DNA of 64,000 bases from Flavobacterium suaedae (lineage in GTDB: Bacteria > Bacteroidota > Bacteroidia > Flavobacteriales > Flavobacteriaceae). The translations under genes were made by a program, and so were the position numbers. The stretch is taken from NCBI RefSeq assembly GCF_014642915.1, contig NZ_BMJE01000003.1:62001-126000 (forward strand), in the 5' to 3' direction. Of the stretch, positions 16,882 through 28,319 are shown piece after piece; within the stretch, counting starts at the first letter, position 1; every line of letters begins with the position of its first letter. The notes beneath the pieces are model-generated. The model saw nothing but the letters and a program-made list of their open reading frames with translations. It searched no databases and was not told the origin of the DNA.

Positions 16882-17736
16882 ATGAAAGTTATTAAATATC
16901 TATTCCTGCTCATTTTTGTGCTTGCAGCAGGTTTTGCAACTTATATATTTACACTACCCAGTGAGTTTTCTGTAACGGAAAGCAAACTGATATACAGTCC
17001 AAAGGATATTACTTATGAATATGCTAAAAGTTATTTCAATATAAGTAATACTAGTAATGACACCATACAACTGGATAACACAAACTGGACATTTAAAGAC
17101 TCTGTTAACCAAACCAATATAACAGCTCACTTTAACGGAAAACTTAGTTTTACTGATAAAGTTTATACTTTTCTGAATAACGATAAAAAAGAAGAAAAGC
17201 GGAAAGAATTACAAGAGCAATTAACAAGTTTAAACACTTCTTTATCAGAATCATTAAACAAGTATACTATTGATTACGAAAAGACTTATTTTAAAGAGAA
17301 TATATATTTAGTTTATGACAGTATTAATAAAACAGTAAGTGAAAACAAGTATATGCTTATAAAAGACATACAAGCAGCAAAAAGCACTAAACCAGTACTA
17401 TTAAAGAAATATAACAGTAAGAAAACCTACGTTTATTTACCTTTTAATAAGAATATTGAAGGAGAATTTAAGACTGATACAATAGCTGTATTTCCTGCTT
17501 TAAAAACAACACTTACAGGACATTATTCACACATGCAGGAAGCCCAAAAAGCCACACGCAACTACTGCAAAGAAAAGAGAATAGTAATAGACAGCACGGG
17601 CTATTATATAGAAAACTATAAAAGAACGCCACAGCAAACTGCAATACCTTCAGAATGGGTAACAGAATTATACTACCCTATAATTGAAATTGAAATTGAA
17701 ACCGACAGTATAGTAGATACAGACACTCTCAATTAA
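16882..17736 (+). CDS. Membrane-anchored protein with C-terminal GyrI-like domain
   Basis: A 284-residue protein. Residues 5-24 form an uncleaved anchor or signal peptide. The middle contains a coiled-coil stretch (about residues 100-130). The C-terminal part has GHYSHMQEAQKATRNYC, then YYIENYKRTP and PSEWVTELYYPI, matching the pattern of GyrI-like effector-binding domains (GPYxxxxxA ... E.Y...P ... W.TEIYxPV). In regulators this domain binds small ligands; here no DNA-binding domain is attached and the anchor suggests a periplasmic or membrane-surface site. Function is unknown. Confidence 0.65.
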   Translation: MKVIKYLFLLIFVLAAGFATYIFTLPSEFSVTESKLIYSPKDITYEYAKSYFNISNTSNDTIQLDNTNWTFKDSVNQTNITAHFNGKLSFTDKVYTFLNNDKKEEKRKELQEQLTSLNTSLSESLNKYTIDYEKTYFKENIYLVYDSINKTVSENKYMLIKDIQAAKSTKPVLLKKYNSKKTYVYLPFNKNIEGEFKTDTIAVFPALKTTLTGHYSHMQEAQKATRNYCKEKRIVIDSTGYYIENYKRTPQQTAIPSEWVTELYYPIIEIEIETDSIVDTDTLN

Positions 17737-17742
17737 AAAACA

Positions 17743-17769
17743 TAAAGCGCCAAATAACTTAGCGCTTTA
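17743..17769. terminator. Convergent hairpin terminator
   Basis: Inverted repeat AAAGCGC (17744-17750) / GCGCTTT (17762-17768). On the minus strand it is followed by a T-rich tract (TATGTTTTTT) and overlaps the last codons of tcdA. Confidence 0.6.
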
Positions 17770-18475
17770 GTAAATATTTTACAACAGTTTCCGCAGCATG
17801 AAGTCCAAATAGTGCAGGCATCCAGCTATTGGTACCGTAAAAAGACTTTTTAAAGTTAGTCCCGTCTGTTAACTTTAAACTGGTTTCATCAGCAGGCTCG
17901 GTAGTAAACACAACCTTAACCCCTCTTGATATTCCTTCTTTTCTAAGCCTTTTACGTATTGTTTTAGCAAGCGGACAGTATTCTGTTTTTCTTATATCAG
18001 TAACCTTAACTTTTGAAGCATCAAACTTACCTCCTGCTCCCATATTACTGATTATTTTAATCTTCTTACGCCTTGCCGATATAATCAGGTTAAGTTTTGG
18101 AGTAACACTGTCTATGCAGTCCATTACATAATCGTACTCATCCGTAACAATTTCAGATGCCCTTTCAGGAGAAAGAAATTCTTGAATACGAATAAGTTTA
18201 AGCTCAGGATTTATATCCTGTAGCCTGTCTCCTACTATATCAACTTTGGTTTTCCCCACAGTAGAGTGTAGTGCCGGTAGTTGCCTGTTTATATTAGTAA
18301 TATCAACAGTATCGCCATCTACAATAGTCATGCTGCCCACTCCTGCCCTTGCAATAAATTCAGCAGCAAACGAGCCTACTCCACCCAAGCCTACAATTAA
18401 TACATGGGAGTTTTTTAATTTTTCAAGTCCTTCTTTTTTAAACAAAAGCTCAGCACGCTCCGTCCATTCAGCCAT
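17759..18475 (-). CDS. tcdA: tRNA threonylcarbamoyladenosine dehydratase TcdA
   Basis: A 238-residue E1-like enzyme that uses ATP to cyclise N6-threonylcarbamoyl-adenosine at position 37 of ANN-decoding tRNAs. The ATP motif is VGLGGVGS (Gly29-Ser35), the adenylation motif is ITNINRQL and SVGKTKVD, and MDCIDSVTPKLNLI follows. C-terminal FYGTNSWMPALFGL is typical of TcdA/CsdL rather than ThiF or MoeB. It overlaps the upstream TatD gene by 8 bases and is translationally coupled to it. Confidence 0.93.
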   Translation of the reverse strand: MAEWTERAELLFKKEGLEKLKNSHVLIVGLGGVGSFAAEFIARAGVGSMTIVDGDTVDITNINRQLPALHSTVGKTKVDIVGDRLQDINPELKLIRIQEFLSPERASEIVTDEYDYVMDCIDSVTPKLNLIISARRKKIKIISNMGAGGKFDASKVKVTDIRKTEYCPLAKTIRKRLRKEGISRGVKVVFTTEPADETSLKLTDGTNFKKSFYGTNSWMPALFGLHAAETVVKYLLKR

Positions 18476-19112
18476 TCTTAAAAACAGTTTTAAAGTTATT
18501 GGTAACTATATTTTTTAAATTCTCTATATCTATATTTCTTGCTTCAGCAGCTTTTTCATATACCTTTTCGATACCTTCTTCAATAGTATCAGTTTCCAGA
18601 AAAAAGCGATCTTCAGGTACTTGTGCAAAAACACTTGATAATTCTGGATTACGTAGCAAATATTTACCAAATGAAAGGTAAAACCCCTTATTCAATAATT
18701 GCTCTACTACCTGAATATTCTTAGAAAAACCATGCACTACCATTGGCACATCAGGTTTTATAATATCGGTTATTGCAATTAACTCCTGAAATGCTGCAAC
18801 AAGGTGCAAAATTACAGGTTTATTATATTTTTTAGCTAATAACAATTGCTTTTCAAATACTTCTTGTTGCAGGTCTAAAGGCATATTTATACGCTTATCC
18901 AAACCACATTCGCCCAGTGCCAGGCAATTATCCATTTGTAAACGCTGCCCGATAATAGCGAGATGTCTCTCAACTTTACTCTCATCAATATACCAAGGGT
19001 GAATACCCGTAGAAAAATAAGGTACATCTATCTCCTCATACGGATAACGATTCACTACTTCTAAAACAGAAGCATTAGCCGTATAGTTATGGGTATGGAG
19101 GTTATAGAGCAT
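18468..19112 (-). CDS. TatD-family metal-dependent hydrolase
   Basis: A 214-residue TIM-barrel hydrolase from the ATG at 19112 (MLYNLHTHNY); GTG at 19121 would add three residues. Metal-site motifs: LHTH, TGIHPW, ALGECGLD, ILHLVAAF, MVVHGFS and ETDT. Family members act as 3'-5' DNases or deaminase-like hydrolases. It is shorter than E. coli TatD (about 260 residues), and lacks the usual SPYL after ETD, so activity may differ. It sits in an operon with tcdA. Confidence 0.85.
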   Translation of the reverse strand: MLYNLHTHNYTANASVLEVVNRYPYEEIDVPYFSTGIHPWYIDESKVERHLAIIGQRLQMDNCLALGECGLDKRINMPLDLQQEVFEKQLLLAKKYNKPVILHLVAAFQELIAITDIIKPDVPMVVHGFSKNIQVVEQLLNKGFYLSFGKYLLRNPELSSVFAQVPEDRFFLETDTIEEGIEKVYEKAAEARNIDIENLKNIVTNNFKTVFKNG

Positions 19113-19122
19113 AGTAAACACT

Positions 19123-19704
19123 TTAAGGCAGTACAGGATTATACATTTTTATAAACAAGTCATAAACGGGCTTCTGCTTATAACTAAATGCCATAGCTCT
19201 GGACTGAAAAACAATAACATGATTATTTATTCTGCAAAAATAGGGAGAGGTATTAAAATATATTCTATCACCATGTTTATGCATATATTCCATAGCATTT
19301 TGGGCATCTTTTTCATTAGAAAACTCCCATTGTTCAATAACTCCATCAGTTATCCAATCTCTTGCATTTTTATCCTTATAAAAATAGCCCCATATACTTT
19401 TAACTTCTTTAAAAATAGAAATTCCTTCGGAGGGTAAATTATCCGAAAACCTATTCAACATTGTGTTTTCATAAGTAATAGTATAAAAAGGTTTCCCAGC
19501 AAAAAGTTTCTTACTTTCTCTATTAAATTCCCTGTAGATTTGTTTCTTATTAATCCTCTCTTCGTCTGATACCCAACCATTTTTTTCTATAATAGCTGTA
19601 AACTCCTGTATTTGCTTAATTGGAGCATTAGATATATTTCTGCTATCAGAAAAACCAATCCTCAAAAATAATAATGATAAAAGAAGAATTAATTTAAACT
19701 TCAT
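19123..19704 (-). CDS. Secreted hypothetical protein
   Basis: A 193-residue protein with an N-terminal signal peptide or anchor (MKFKLILLLSLLFLRIGFS). The rest is a small mixed alpha/beta domain with FYTITYENTMLNRFSDNLP, EQWEFSNEKDAQNAMEYM and NNHVIVFQSRAMAF. I recognise no family. The gene ends 10 bases before the TatD start and probably leads that operon. Confidence 0.65.
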   Translation of the reverse strand: MKFKLILLLSLLFLRIGFSDSRNISNAPIKQIQEFTAIIEKNGWVSDEERINKKQIYREFNRESKKLFAGKPFYTITYENTMLNRFSDNLPSEGISIFKEVKSIWGYFYKDKNARDWITDGVIEQWEFSNEKDAQNAMEYMHKHGDRIYFNTSPYFCRINNHVIVFQSRAMAFSYKQKPVYDLFIKMYNPVLP

Positions 19705-19727
19705 GCTACAGATGCATATTTGAAATA

Positions 19728-20915
19728 TTAAGAAATAACCCCGCTACCTATTAACTCATCACCAATATACCAAGCAGCAAATTGCCCTTCGGTAATGGCG
19801 CTTTGTGGTTCTTCAAATTCAATATACATACCGTTATCAAATTTGTGAAGTGTAGCTTTTTTAAGTGCCTGACGGTAGCGTATACGAACCATCGCTTCCA
19901 TAGTTTCGCCATCTTTTAGTTGCATATCCTCGCGTACCCAGTGTATTTCACTCTCCTGAATGTATAGTGCTTTTTTAAACAAGCCCGGGTGTGTACTGCC
20001 CTGCCCTGTGTATATAGCATTTGTCTCCACATCGGTAGCTATTATGAATAAAGGCTCTTTGGTTCCGCCTACATTAAGCCCTTTGCGCTGCCCTATGGTA
20101 TAATAGTGTGCGCCCTGGTGCTTACCTACCGCTTTACCCATTTGTGGTGTATAGGCTTTAGTTTCTGCCTCGTAAGCCAGTTGTTCTTTTACAGATGCAA
20201 ACTGAGGCGTTTCGGCATTATATAAAGCTGCATCGGTAGCTATTTCATAAATAGTACCTTCTTTTGGTTTTAATTGTTGCTGTAAAAATTCAGGTAGGCG
20301 TACTTTACCTATAAAACAAAGTCCCTGCGAGTCTTTTTTCTCTGCTGTAACCAGTTCCATTTTGGCTGCGATTTCACGTACTTGTGGCTTGGTTAATTCG
20401 CCTATCGGGAATAATGCTTTACTTAATTGCTCCTGCGATAATTGGCAAAGAAAATACGACTGGTCTTTATTAGTATCTACACCTGCTAATAGCCGATATA
20501 TTTTCTTACCGTCTTCTTCTATAGTACCTTTACGGCAATAGTGACCGGTAGCAACATAATCAGCCCCAAGGCTAAGTGCTATTTTCATAAAAACATCAAA
20601 CTTAATTTCGCGGTTGCATAATACATCCGGATTAGGTGTTCTGCCTTTCTCGTATTCGTTGAACATATAATCAACTATACGTTCTTTATATTCTTCACTA
20701 AGATCAACTGTTTGAAAAGGAATACCCAGTTTTTCGGCTACTAAAAGTGCATCATTACTATCTTCCAGCCAAGGACATTCATCGGATATGGTAACAGAAT
20801 CGTCGTGCCAGTTTTTCATAAACAGCCCTATAACTTCGTATCCCTGCTCTTTTAGCAGGTATGCTGCCACACTGGAATCTACCCCTCCTGATAATCCTAC
20901 TACTACACGTTTCAT
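19728..20915 (-). CDS. mnmA: tRNA 2-thiouridine(34) synthase MnmA
   Basis: A 395-residue tRNA thiolase that adds sulfur to U34 of tRNA-Lys, -Glu and -Gln. The ATP PP-loop is [11 protein letters not shown] (residues 7-17). The catalytic cysteines are Cys100 in [11 protein letters not shown] and Cys200 in [22 protein letters not shown] and the C-terminal RYRQ and [11 protein letters not shown] are family signatures. The chain is longer than E. coli MnmA because of an insertion near residues 225-260. Its product is the substrate of the pathway that ends with MnmD in this window. Confidence 0.97.
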   Translation of the reverse strand: MKRVVVGLSGGVDSSVAAYLLKEQGYEVIGLFMKNWHDDSVTISDECPWLEDSNDALLVAEKLGIPFQTVDLSEEYKERIVDYMFNEYEKGRTPNPDVLCNREIKFDVFMKIALSLGADYVATGHYCRKGTIEEDGKKIYRLLAGVDTNKDQSYFLCQLSQEQLSKALFPIGELTKPQVREIAAKMELVTAEKKDSQGLCFIGKVRLPEFLQQQLKPKEGTIYEIATDAALYNAETPQFASVKEQLAYEAETKAYTPQMGKAVGKHQGAHYYTIGQRKGLNVGGTKEPLFIIATDVETNAIYTGQGSTHPGLFKKALYIQESEIHWVREDMQLKDGETMEAMVRIRYRQALKKATLHKFDNGMYIEFEEPQSAITEGQFAAWYIGDELIGSGVIS

Positions 20916-20977
20916 TACTCTGTAATTGTATTAAAAAATAAATGCAAAGGTAGGCAAAATTAGCCACGTAATTTGTT

Positions 20978-21682
20978 TTAGCCTCTTTGGCGTACAATCT
21001 CCACTCTTCTGTCTTCGTCGGTTTCTTTTTTAACTACTTTGCCTTTTTCATAATACATCCAAATACCGCTTTTCACGTTATCAGTGTAATTACCTTTACT
21101 TACTATTTCTCCTTGCGAATCTCTGTAAGTGGCAGGACCGTGCATTTTTCCTTCTTTATATACCAGTTCCTGAAGTACTATGCCTTCTTCTGTATATTTT
21201 TTATAAATACCGTGTTTTACACCGTTTTGATATTGTGCTTCTTCTGCAATAGCGCCTTCTGGGAAAAACACTTTTCTAACTCCTGTTAGTTTTCCATTTT
21301 TATAATGCTCTAAAGACATTATTGCTTCTTTACCGGGGTGGTAAAACTTCCATTCTCCTTCACGCAGCCTGTTTACCTCTTTCCCTTCGCTTAGTTTTTT
21401 CCCGTCAGCATCATAAAATATAGTGTACGATACGCCATCGCCTTTGGTAAAATCACGGGTTGCTATTACAACTGATTCTTTATCGTTATTAAAAAACTTA
21501 AAAACACCTTTTTCATTACCATGCTCAAAAGTACCTTGATAGCGAGGGTTTCCGCTGTTTTCATACGTACCTTTCCATACCCCATGGCGTTTACCGTTAT
21601 CATCATATTGGTTTACTCCGCCCTGAGCGAAAAGATTTATACAAGTAAGTAATACAGTAATTATTAAAAACTTCTTTTTCAT
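20978..21682 (-). CDS. Secreted YwqK-family MORN-like repeat protein
   Basis: A 234-residue protein with signal peptide MKKKFLIITVLLTCINLFAQ. The mature part consists of about eight short beta-hairpin repeats of the form G..hG.w..Y...G (GKRHGVWKGTYENSG, GVKHGIYKKYTEEG, GKMHGPATYRDSQG, NVKSGIWMYYEKG). This is the YwqK/MORN-like repeat, sometimes listed as a toxin-antitoxin component in Firmicutes, but in Bacteroidota usually secreted with no toxin nearby. No partner gene is seen here. Function is unknown. Confidence 0.82.
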   Translation of the reverse strand: MKKKFLIITVLLTCINLFAQGGVNQYDDNGKRHGVWKGTYENSGNPRYQGTFEHGNEKGVFKFFNNDKESVVIATRDFTKGDGVSYTIFYDADGKKLSEGKEVNRLREGEWKFYHPGKEAIMSLEHYKNGKLTGVRKVFFPEGAIAEEAQYQNGVKHGIYKKYTEEGIVLQELVYKEGKMHGPATYRDSQGEIVSKGNYTDNVKSGIWMYYEKGKVVKKETDEDRRVEIVRQRG

Positions 21683-21756
21683 ACTACTAATAAAGCTATT
21701 TTTTTATTAACCTGAAAACGTAACTGTTATTGTGTTTGCAAAATATATACCTTAAG

Positions 21757-21786
21757 TAAAAAAGCACTCCGTAGAGTGCTCTTTTA
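21757..21786 (-). terminator. Terminator after yidC
   Basis: Hairpin AGCACTC (21763-21769) / GAGTGCT (21774-21780). Read on the minus strand it directly follows the yidC stop and ends in TTTTTT. Confidence 0.88.
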
Positions 21787-21787
21787 T

Positions 21788-23692
21788 TTATTTATTTTTT
21801 TTTTGTTGCCTTTCCTGTTGTTCCTGAGCCTGCTCCATCATTTCCTGCATTTTCTTTTGGAACTTGTTTTGCTTCTTAGGCTTTTCTTTATTTTGCTGTA
21901 CCATAGCGTGTACTTTTTCCTCTTTTACTATGTAGTTTTTAATAACAAACATAATACCTATAGTAATAAGGTTAGAGATGAAGTAGTACAAACTAAGTCC
22001 TGATGCGTAGTTGTTGAAGAATATAAGCATCATTAATGGTGAAATGTATATCATCACCTTCATAATCTTGCTCATATCCGGCATACCTTCCTGTTGTGGT
22101 TGCGCCATACTCTGGTCTCCTGTAGTCATTTTCATATAGAAGAATATTGCTACCGATGCCAGTATTGGGAATATACTCACGTGGTTACCATAAAACGGTA
22201 TATAGAATGGTAAGTGAATAATAGAGTCATACGATGATAAATCGGTTGCCCAAAGGAAACTTTTTTGTCTTAAATCAAAATACGACGGGAAGAACTGGAA
22301 TAAAGCATAGAACACCGGAATTTGCATTAATGCAGGTAAACATCCTGCCATAGGGCTTACTCCTGCTTTGTTATACAGCTTCATAGTTTCCTGCTGCTTC
22401 TTCATCGGGTCTTTTTTATACTTCTCGTTAAGCTCATTTATTTCAGGTCGTATAACCTTCATTTTAGCTTGCGATAAGTATGACTTATATGTTACCGGAG
22501 ACATTACAAGTCTTACCAATATTGTAAACAATATAATAGCAATACCGTAAGGTAAGAAACTGCTTAATGCACCAAATAGCGGTATGAATATAAAACGGTT
22601 TATCCAACCGAATATACCCCAACCCAATGGCATTATTTCATCAAGGTTTCGGTCGTAGTTATATAGTATTTCATAGTCTGAAGGACCATAATACCAGTTC
22701 ATGTTATAACTAAGTTCTCCACCTTTAAATTCTAATGGTACTTTAGCGGTAAAGTTTTTAGTGAATACGGTATCTATTTCTTCATCTTTTACTAAGTTTT
22801 CCGATGTTAAATCTGCCGTTTTAAATGGAGTATCGGTTAACAATATAGATGCAAAGAAATGCTGCTTGTAAGCTATATAAGTAACATCTTCCGCTTTTTC
22901 TGCTTCAGTGCTGCCCTGCCCTAAATCGTCATCCTTACCATCTTCATACTCATACACCATATCAGTATACCTGTTTTCGTAGGTAACACTTTTCTCGTTA
23001 CGGTATGCTTTTAATTGCCATTCTAAATCCATTGGTTTAGAAGTATTCACAACTTTTGAAAGCCCCTGAGTACGAATAGAGAAATCAAGCATATAGTCTT
23101 TAGGCTTAAGTACGTAACGGTACTCCAGGTACTGTTGTGCACCTGCCTTTAAACGCATAGTTAATACTTGATTTTCACCTTCTTTAGTAAATTCCGGTTC
23201 AAAGTAAAGATCTCTTGTGTTTAATATACGGTTATCCTTAGTCTGGAATTGTAAGTTAAAATCAGCATTATTATCTTTAATAAGTTCTACTCTTTGGTTT
23301 GAACCTTTACGGAACTGCTCAAAGTTTTTAAGTGTAGCTGATGATATATAACCTCCTTTATTAGCTATTTTTAAGTCCAATAATTCGTTTTCCAGCTCAG
23401 TCACACCTCCCTTAGCAGATGGTAATGATGCACTGTATGCAAAAGCACCCAGAGAGCTTTTTAAATTCTCTGCATTTACTGAATCACTCACTGTAGAATC
23501 TACCTCAGTAAGTGATGTAGTACCTTCTTCAGGTATTGTTTCGTCAGTAATTTTGTCAATATGCTCTTGTTTGTCTTTTTCGCTATTTTTGGATTCTTCC
23601 TGCTCTGTTTGGTTGTATATCATCCATATCAGGATTAGCGCTATAAGACCAAAACCAACTAACGACTTAACATCTAACTTTTTTTCTTCCAT
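21788..23692 (-). CDS. yidC: Membrane protein insertase YidC
   Basis: A 634-residue Oxa1/YidC insertase that places proteins into the inner membrane alone or with SecYEG. It has an N-terminal transmembrane helix (residues 9-24), a large periplasmic beta domain (about 80-350), and the conserved five-helix core (about 360-600). Core signatures include YGIAIILFTILVRLVMSP, the cytoplasmic coiled hairpin MKVIRPEINELNEKYKKDP, and AGCLPALMQIPVFYALF. The C-terminal tail is basic and Gln/Lys-rich, as in ribosome-binding YidC proteins. It lies just downstream of pyrG, with a 41-base gap. Confidence 0.97.
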   Translation of the reverse strand: MEEKKLDVKSLVGFGLIALILIWMIYNQTEQEESKNSEKDKQEHIDKITDETIPEEGTTSLTEVDSTVSDSVNAENLKSSLGAFAYSASLPSAKGGVTELENELLDLKIANKGGYISSATLKNFEQFRKGSNQRVELIKDNNADFNLQFQTKDNRILNTRDLYFEPEFTKEGENQVLTMRLKAGAQQYLEYRYVLKPKDYMLDFSIRTQGLSKVVNTSKPMDLEWQLKAYRNEKSVTYENRYTDMVYEYEDGKDDDLGQGSTEAEKAEDVTYIAYKQHFFASILLTDTPFKTADLTSENLVKDEEIDTVFTKNFTAKVPLEFKGGELSYNMNWYYGPSDYEILYNYDRNLDEIMPLGWGIFGWINRFIFIPLFGALSSFLPYGIAIILFTILVRLVMSPVTYKSYLSQAKMKVIRPEINELNEKYKKDPMKKQQETMKLYNKAGVSPMAGCLPALMQIPVFYALFQFFPSYFDLRQKSFLWATDLSSYDSIIHLPFYIPFYGNHVSIFPILASVAIFFYMKMTTGDQSMAQPQQEGMPDMSKIMKVMIYISPLMMLIFFNNYASGLSLYYFISNLITIGIMFVIKNYIVKEEKVHAMVQQNKEKPKKQNKFQKKMQEMMEQAQEQQERQQKKNK

Positions 23693-23733
23693 TTATACTT
23701 AAATTGTTACTATAAATATAGCCGTTATAAAAA

Positions 23734-25744
<2,011 letters not shown>

Positions 25745-25753
25745 AATAAATAG

Positions 25754-26152
25754 TTACCAGTTAAAAGTAATATCCTTTTTAATGTCAGGATGAAGGCTAA
25801 GGTATACCGGGCAGGTTAAAGCAGCTCTTTCCAGTATAGTTTTAGTTTTATCATCTGTATCAGCCTTCATGGCAAAAGTAATTTCTATAGCTGCTATTTT
25901 ACGAGGGTTAGATTGCATTACTTTAGTAACCTCAGCTACAGAACCCTCTATAGCTACTTCCATATCTCTGGCTTTTATTCCCATAATAGTAAGCATACAA
26001 CTGGCTAAAGCATTAGCAACAGTATCAGTAGGAGAAAAAGCCTCTCCTTTACCATTATTATCTACAGGTGCATCAGAAATTATTTCATTTCCTGACTGCA
26101 AGTGTACAGATGATGTTCTTAAATCACCAAGGTATGTTACTTTAGATGTCAT
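25754..26152 (-). CDS. OsmC family peroxide reductase-like protein
   Basis: A 132-residue OsmC/Ohr-fold protein. The two conserved redox cysteines are Cys52 (ALASCMLTIMG) and Cys114 (ALTCPVYLSL). Members reduce organic hydroperoxides or act on other thiol-reactive compounds. The start codon overlaps the stop of the LysM/PBP1 gene by one base, so translation is coupled. It is of the short OsmC subtype; the substrate is unknown. Confidence 0.92.
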   Translation of the reverse strand: MTSKVTYLGDLRTSSVHLQSGNEIISDAPVDNNGKGEAFSPTDTVANALASCMLTIMGIKARDMEVAIEGSVAEVTKVMQSNPRKIAAIEITFAMKADTDDKTKTILERAALTCPVYLSLHPDIKKDITFNW

Positions 26153-28218
26153 TATTCTTCCTCTTCTTTTGGAGTTATAAACGGAAATGCCTCCTCTATA
26201 ATATTTTCATCTACTTCTTCTACAGGTTTTGCAGCTACAGGAATAGTAATTTCTTTTACTGTCATTCCTTCGTCATAATGCAATAAATATACACCCGTAT
26301 TGTAGCGACCTCCATTTTCTTTTTTATATGCAAACTTGTTTTTAACCTGCTCTGTAGCTACGCTGTCCAGCATTGTGTTTAAAGGTTGCTGCTGGAACAT
26401 GCGTAATATCACATCAAAAGTTACATCAAACCCCCTTGTAGCAAACTGGTTAGGACTGTATCCGTTTCGTGCTCTGAAAGCTTTTGCGAAAAGTGTATCC
26501 TTTACTGTTTTACTATCATTTGTTACTGAAGCATACATCATTTTAAGTGCTATTAACCTTTCAATAGGTAACTCTGCATTCTCCATCATATCAGTATTCT
26601 CGGGCACAACAAGCTGTACAGAATAATCTGTTATGGCATTTTCCAGTGTTTTAGTTATACTTATTGCCGTTTCTATACGCTCAGTTTCCAGTATTATATA
26701 GTTTTTACTGCCTTTTACTAATAAACTTCTTAATGCTGACTCTGTAACTTTGCCATCTGCATCCAGCCCTACTATTTTAATTGACGGATAATTATGCTTT
26801 ATATATTGCCTTGAACTCAATTTTTTAGCATCTACTACTGCCAACACATTGGCTTTTTGAGTAACCAAATAGTTAAACAGTATTTTTTTAGAATACTCTG
26901 AAGATGGCACTGACTGAAGTAAATTAGCATACTGTGAACCATGCTCCTTTGAAAATGGTGATATTACAGGAACACCAGGTAAAATTGAAGCTGTAGTTTC
27001 TACATTTGCAGGAAAAAATGGTCCTACAACTGCATCAGCAGTCATTAATTTACTTCTTAAAGAAGAAACTGCCGACGAGTTTTTTGATTCTTTAGAATCA
27101 TAAATTTTCACACGAAGCGGTAAGCCTAAAACTTTAGCTGAGTCTATAGCCATTAATGCTCCCGAATAAAAATCAAGTGTTATATTTAAAAATCTGTCTT
27201 TGCGTATTAGTTGACTTCTTACAGTATCCTGCACCATCCTTTCTGTATTAAAAGGAAGTAAAAGCACTAATTCTTTAGATTCTGCTTTATGTAACGATTT
27301 GGTTAAATCAGTAAATGGTCTTGCTGATACAGGACTTGCAAAACCACTATTTTGATTAGGATTTGCTCCTAACCCTGCCTTTGGCAGTTTTAATTTCATT
27401 CCCTCTTTAAGCTCCTCTTTAGCCTCAGGGTTTAAAGCAATTATTTCTTCTTCAGTAAGTCCCGTTTTTTTACCTAAATTATAAAAGGTTTCTTTTGCTC
27501 TTACTACATATACCATATAGTTAGGGTCTTGCTTAGGGGTTACAACTGTTATATCAGTAATAGGCTGATTGCTTACTACATCTCTGTTTACCAGTTTTAA
27601 GTTATAGCCAATAGGTAAAACATCTTTAACTTCCGGATTTAACTCTTCCAGCAACTGCAATGTCATATCATACTCTTTCGCAATAGAGTATTTTGTCTCT
27701 CCCTGCATTACTGTATGGTACACATAAGCATCTCTGTTAGGCTTTCCTTCTATCTTTTCTGCTTTTTTTACCTGAACATCAGCAGCATTTGTAGTATTCT
27801 GTATTGGTATAACTACCCCCTGACCTATTTGTAAATCATCCAGAGAAATATCAGGATTAGCTTTTTTTAAAGCATCAACAGTTACATTATATTTTTTAGA
27901 AAGGCTGTAAAACGTTTCTCCTTCCTGTAAATTATGTACAGTATTTACAACTTTAGAAGGACTTTGTTTTACAGGTGCCGTTGTAGTTTCTGTAGTGGTC
28001 TTTACTCCGTTAACAGATGGTATAAGTAAAACCATATCAGGAGTTAAACCGTTTTTAGCATCAGGGTTAAGCCTGAATATATCATAAGGAGTTATTTTAT
28101 ACTCCCTTGCTATACTGCTAATGGTTTCTCCTTTAGCAACTTTATGTTTTTTATAGGTTTGAGAAAAAGCAAATGCACAGTTAAATAGTGCAAAAAGTAA
28201 AAACAGCCTTAATTTCAT
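26152..28218 (-). CDS. Four-LysM protein fused to a type 1 periplasmic-binding domain
   Basis: A 688-residue secreted protein: signal peptide (1-19), four LysM repeats at about residues 22-67, 94-138, 167-210 and 237-280, then a type 1 periplasmic-binding-protein-like domain at about 315-665. LysM repeats (HKVAKGETISSIAREYKIT, HNLQEGETFYSLSKKYN) bind peptidoglycan glycans. The C-terminal domain shows LVLLLPFNTERM, ADAVVGPFFPANVE and SPFSKEHG. The layout recalls LpoA, which couples a binding-protein fold to peptidoglycan synthesis, but homology is only at fold level. The acidic tail ends TPKEEEE. Confidence 0.88.
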   Translation of the reverse strand: MKLRLFLLFALFNCAFAFSQTYKKHKVAKGETISSIAREYKITPYDIFRLNPDAKNGLTPDMVLLIPSVNGVKTTTETTTAPVKQSPSKVVNTVHNLQEGETFYSLSKKYNVTVDALKKANPDISLDDLQIGQGVVIPIQNTTNAADVQVKKAEKIEGKPNRDAYVYHTVMQGETKYSIAKEYDMTLQLLEELNPEVKDVLPIGYNLKLVNRDVVSNQPITDITVVTPKQDPNYMVYVVRAKETFYNLGKKTGLTEEEIIALNPEAKEELKEGMKLKLPKAGLGANPNQNSGFASPVSARPFTDLTKSLHKAESKELVLLLPFNTERMVQDTVRSQLIRKDRFLNITLDFYSGALMAIDSAKVLGLPLRVKIYDSKESKNSSAVSSLRSKLMTADAVVGPFFPANVETTASILPGVPVISPFSKEHGSQYANLLQSVPSSEYSKKILFNYLVTQKANVLAVVDAKKLSSRQYIKHNYPSIKIVGLDADGKVTESALRSLLVKGSKNYIILETERIETAISITKTLENAITDYSVQLVVPENTDMMENAELPIERLIALKMMYASVTNDSKTVKDTLFAKAFRARNGYSPNQFATRGFDVTFDVILRMFQQQPLNTMLDSVATEQVKNKFAYKKENGGRYNTGVYLLHYDEGMTVKEITIPVAAKPVEEVDENIIEEAFPFITPKEEEE

Positions 28219-28235
28219 TATTAGTATTTAAAAAG

Positions 28236-28274
28236 TTTAAGCCGTTACAAAGGTAACTTTTGTAACGGCTTAAA
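28236..28274 (-). terminator. Terminator between the two LysM genes
   Basis: Hairpin TAAGCCGTTACAAA (28238-28251) / TTTGTAACGGCTTA (28259-28272). On the minus strand it follows the three-LysM gene and precedes CTTTTTAAAT. Confidence 0.75.
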
Positions 28275-28319
28275 TATAAATTTTATTTTAAAATTATGAT
28301 ATTTACTAATTATATAGGA

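Noticed and set aside
20978..21682. YwqK-family protein as part of a toxin-antitoxin system
   Set aside because: The protein is secreted and no toxin gene is adjacent; the family name alone is not evidence.
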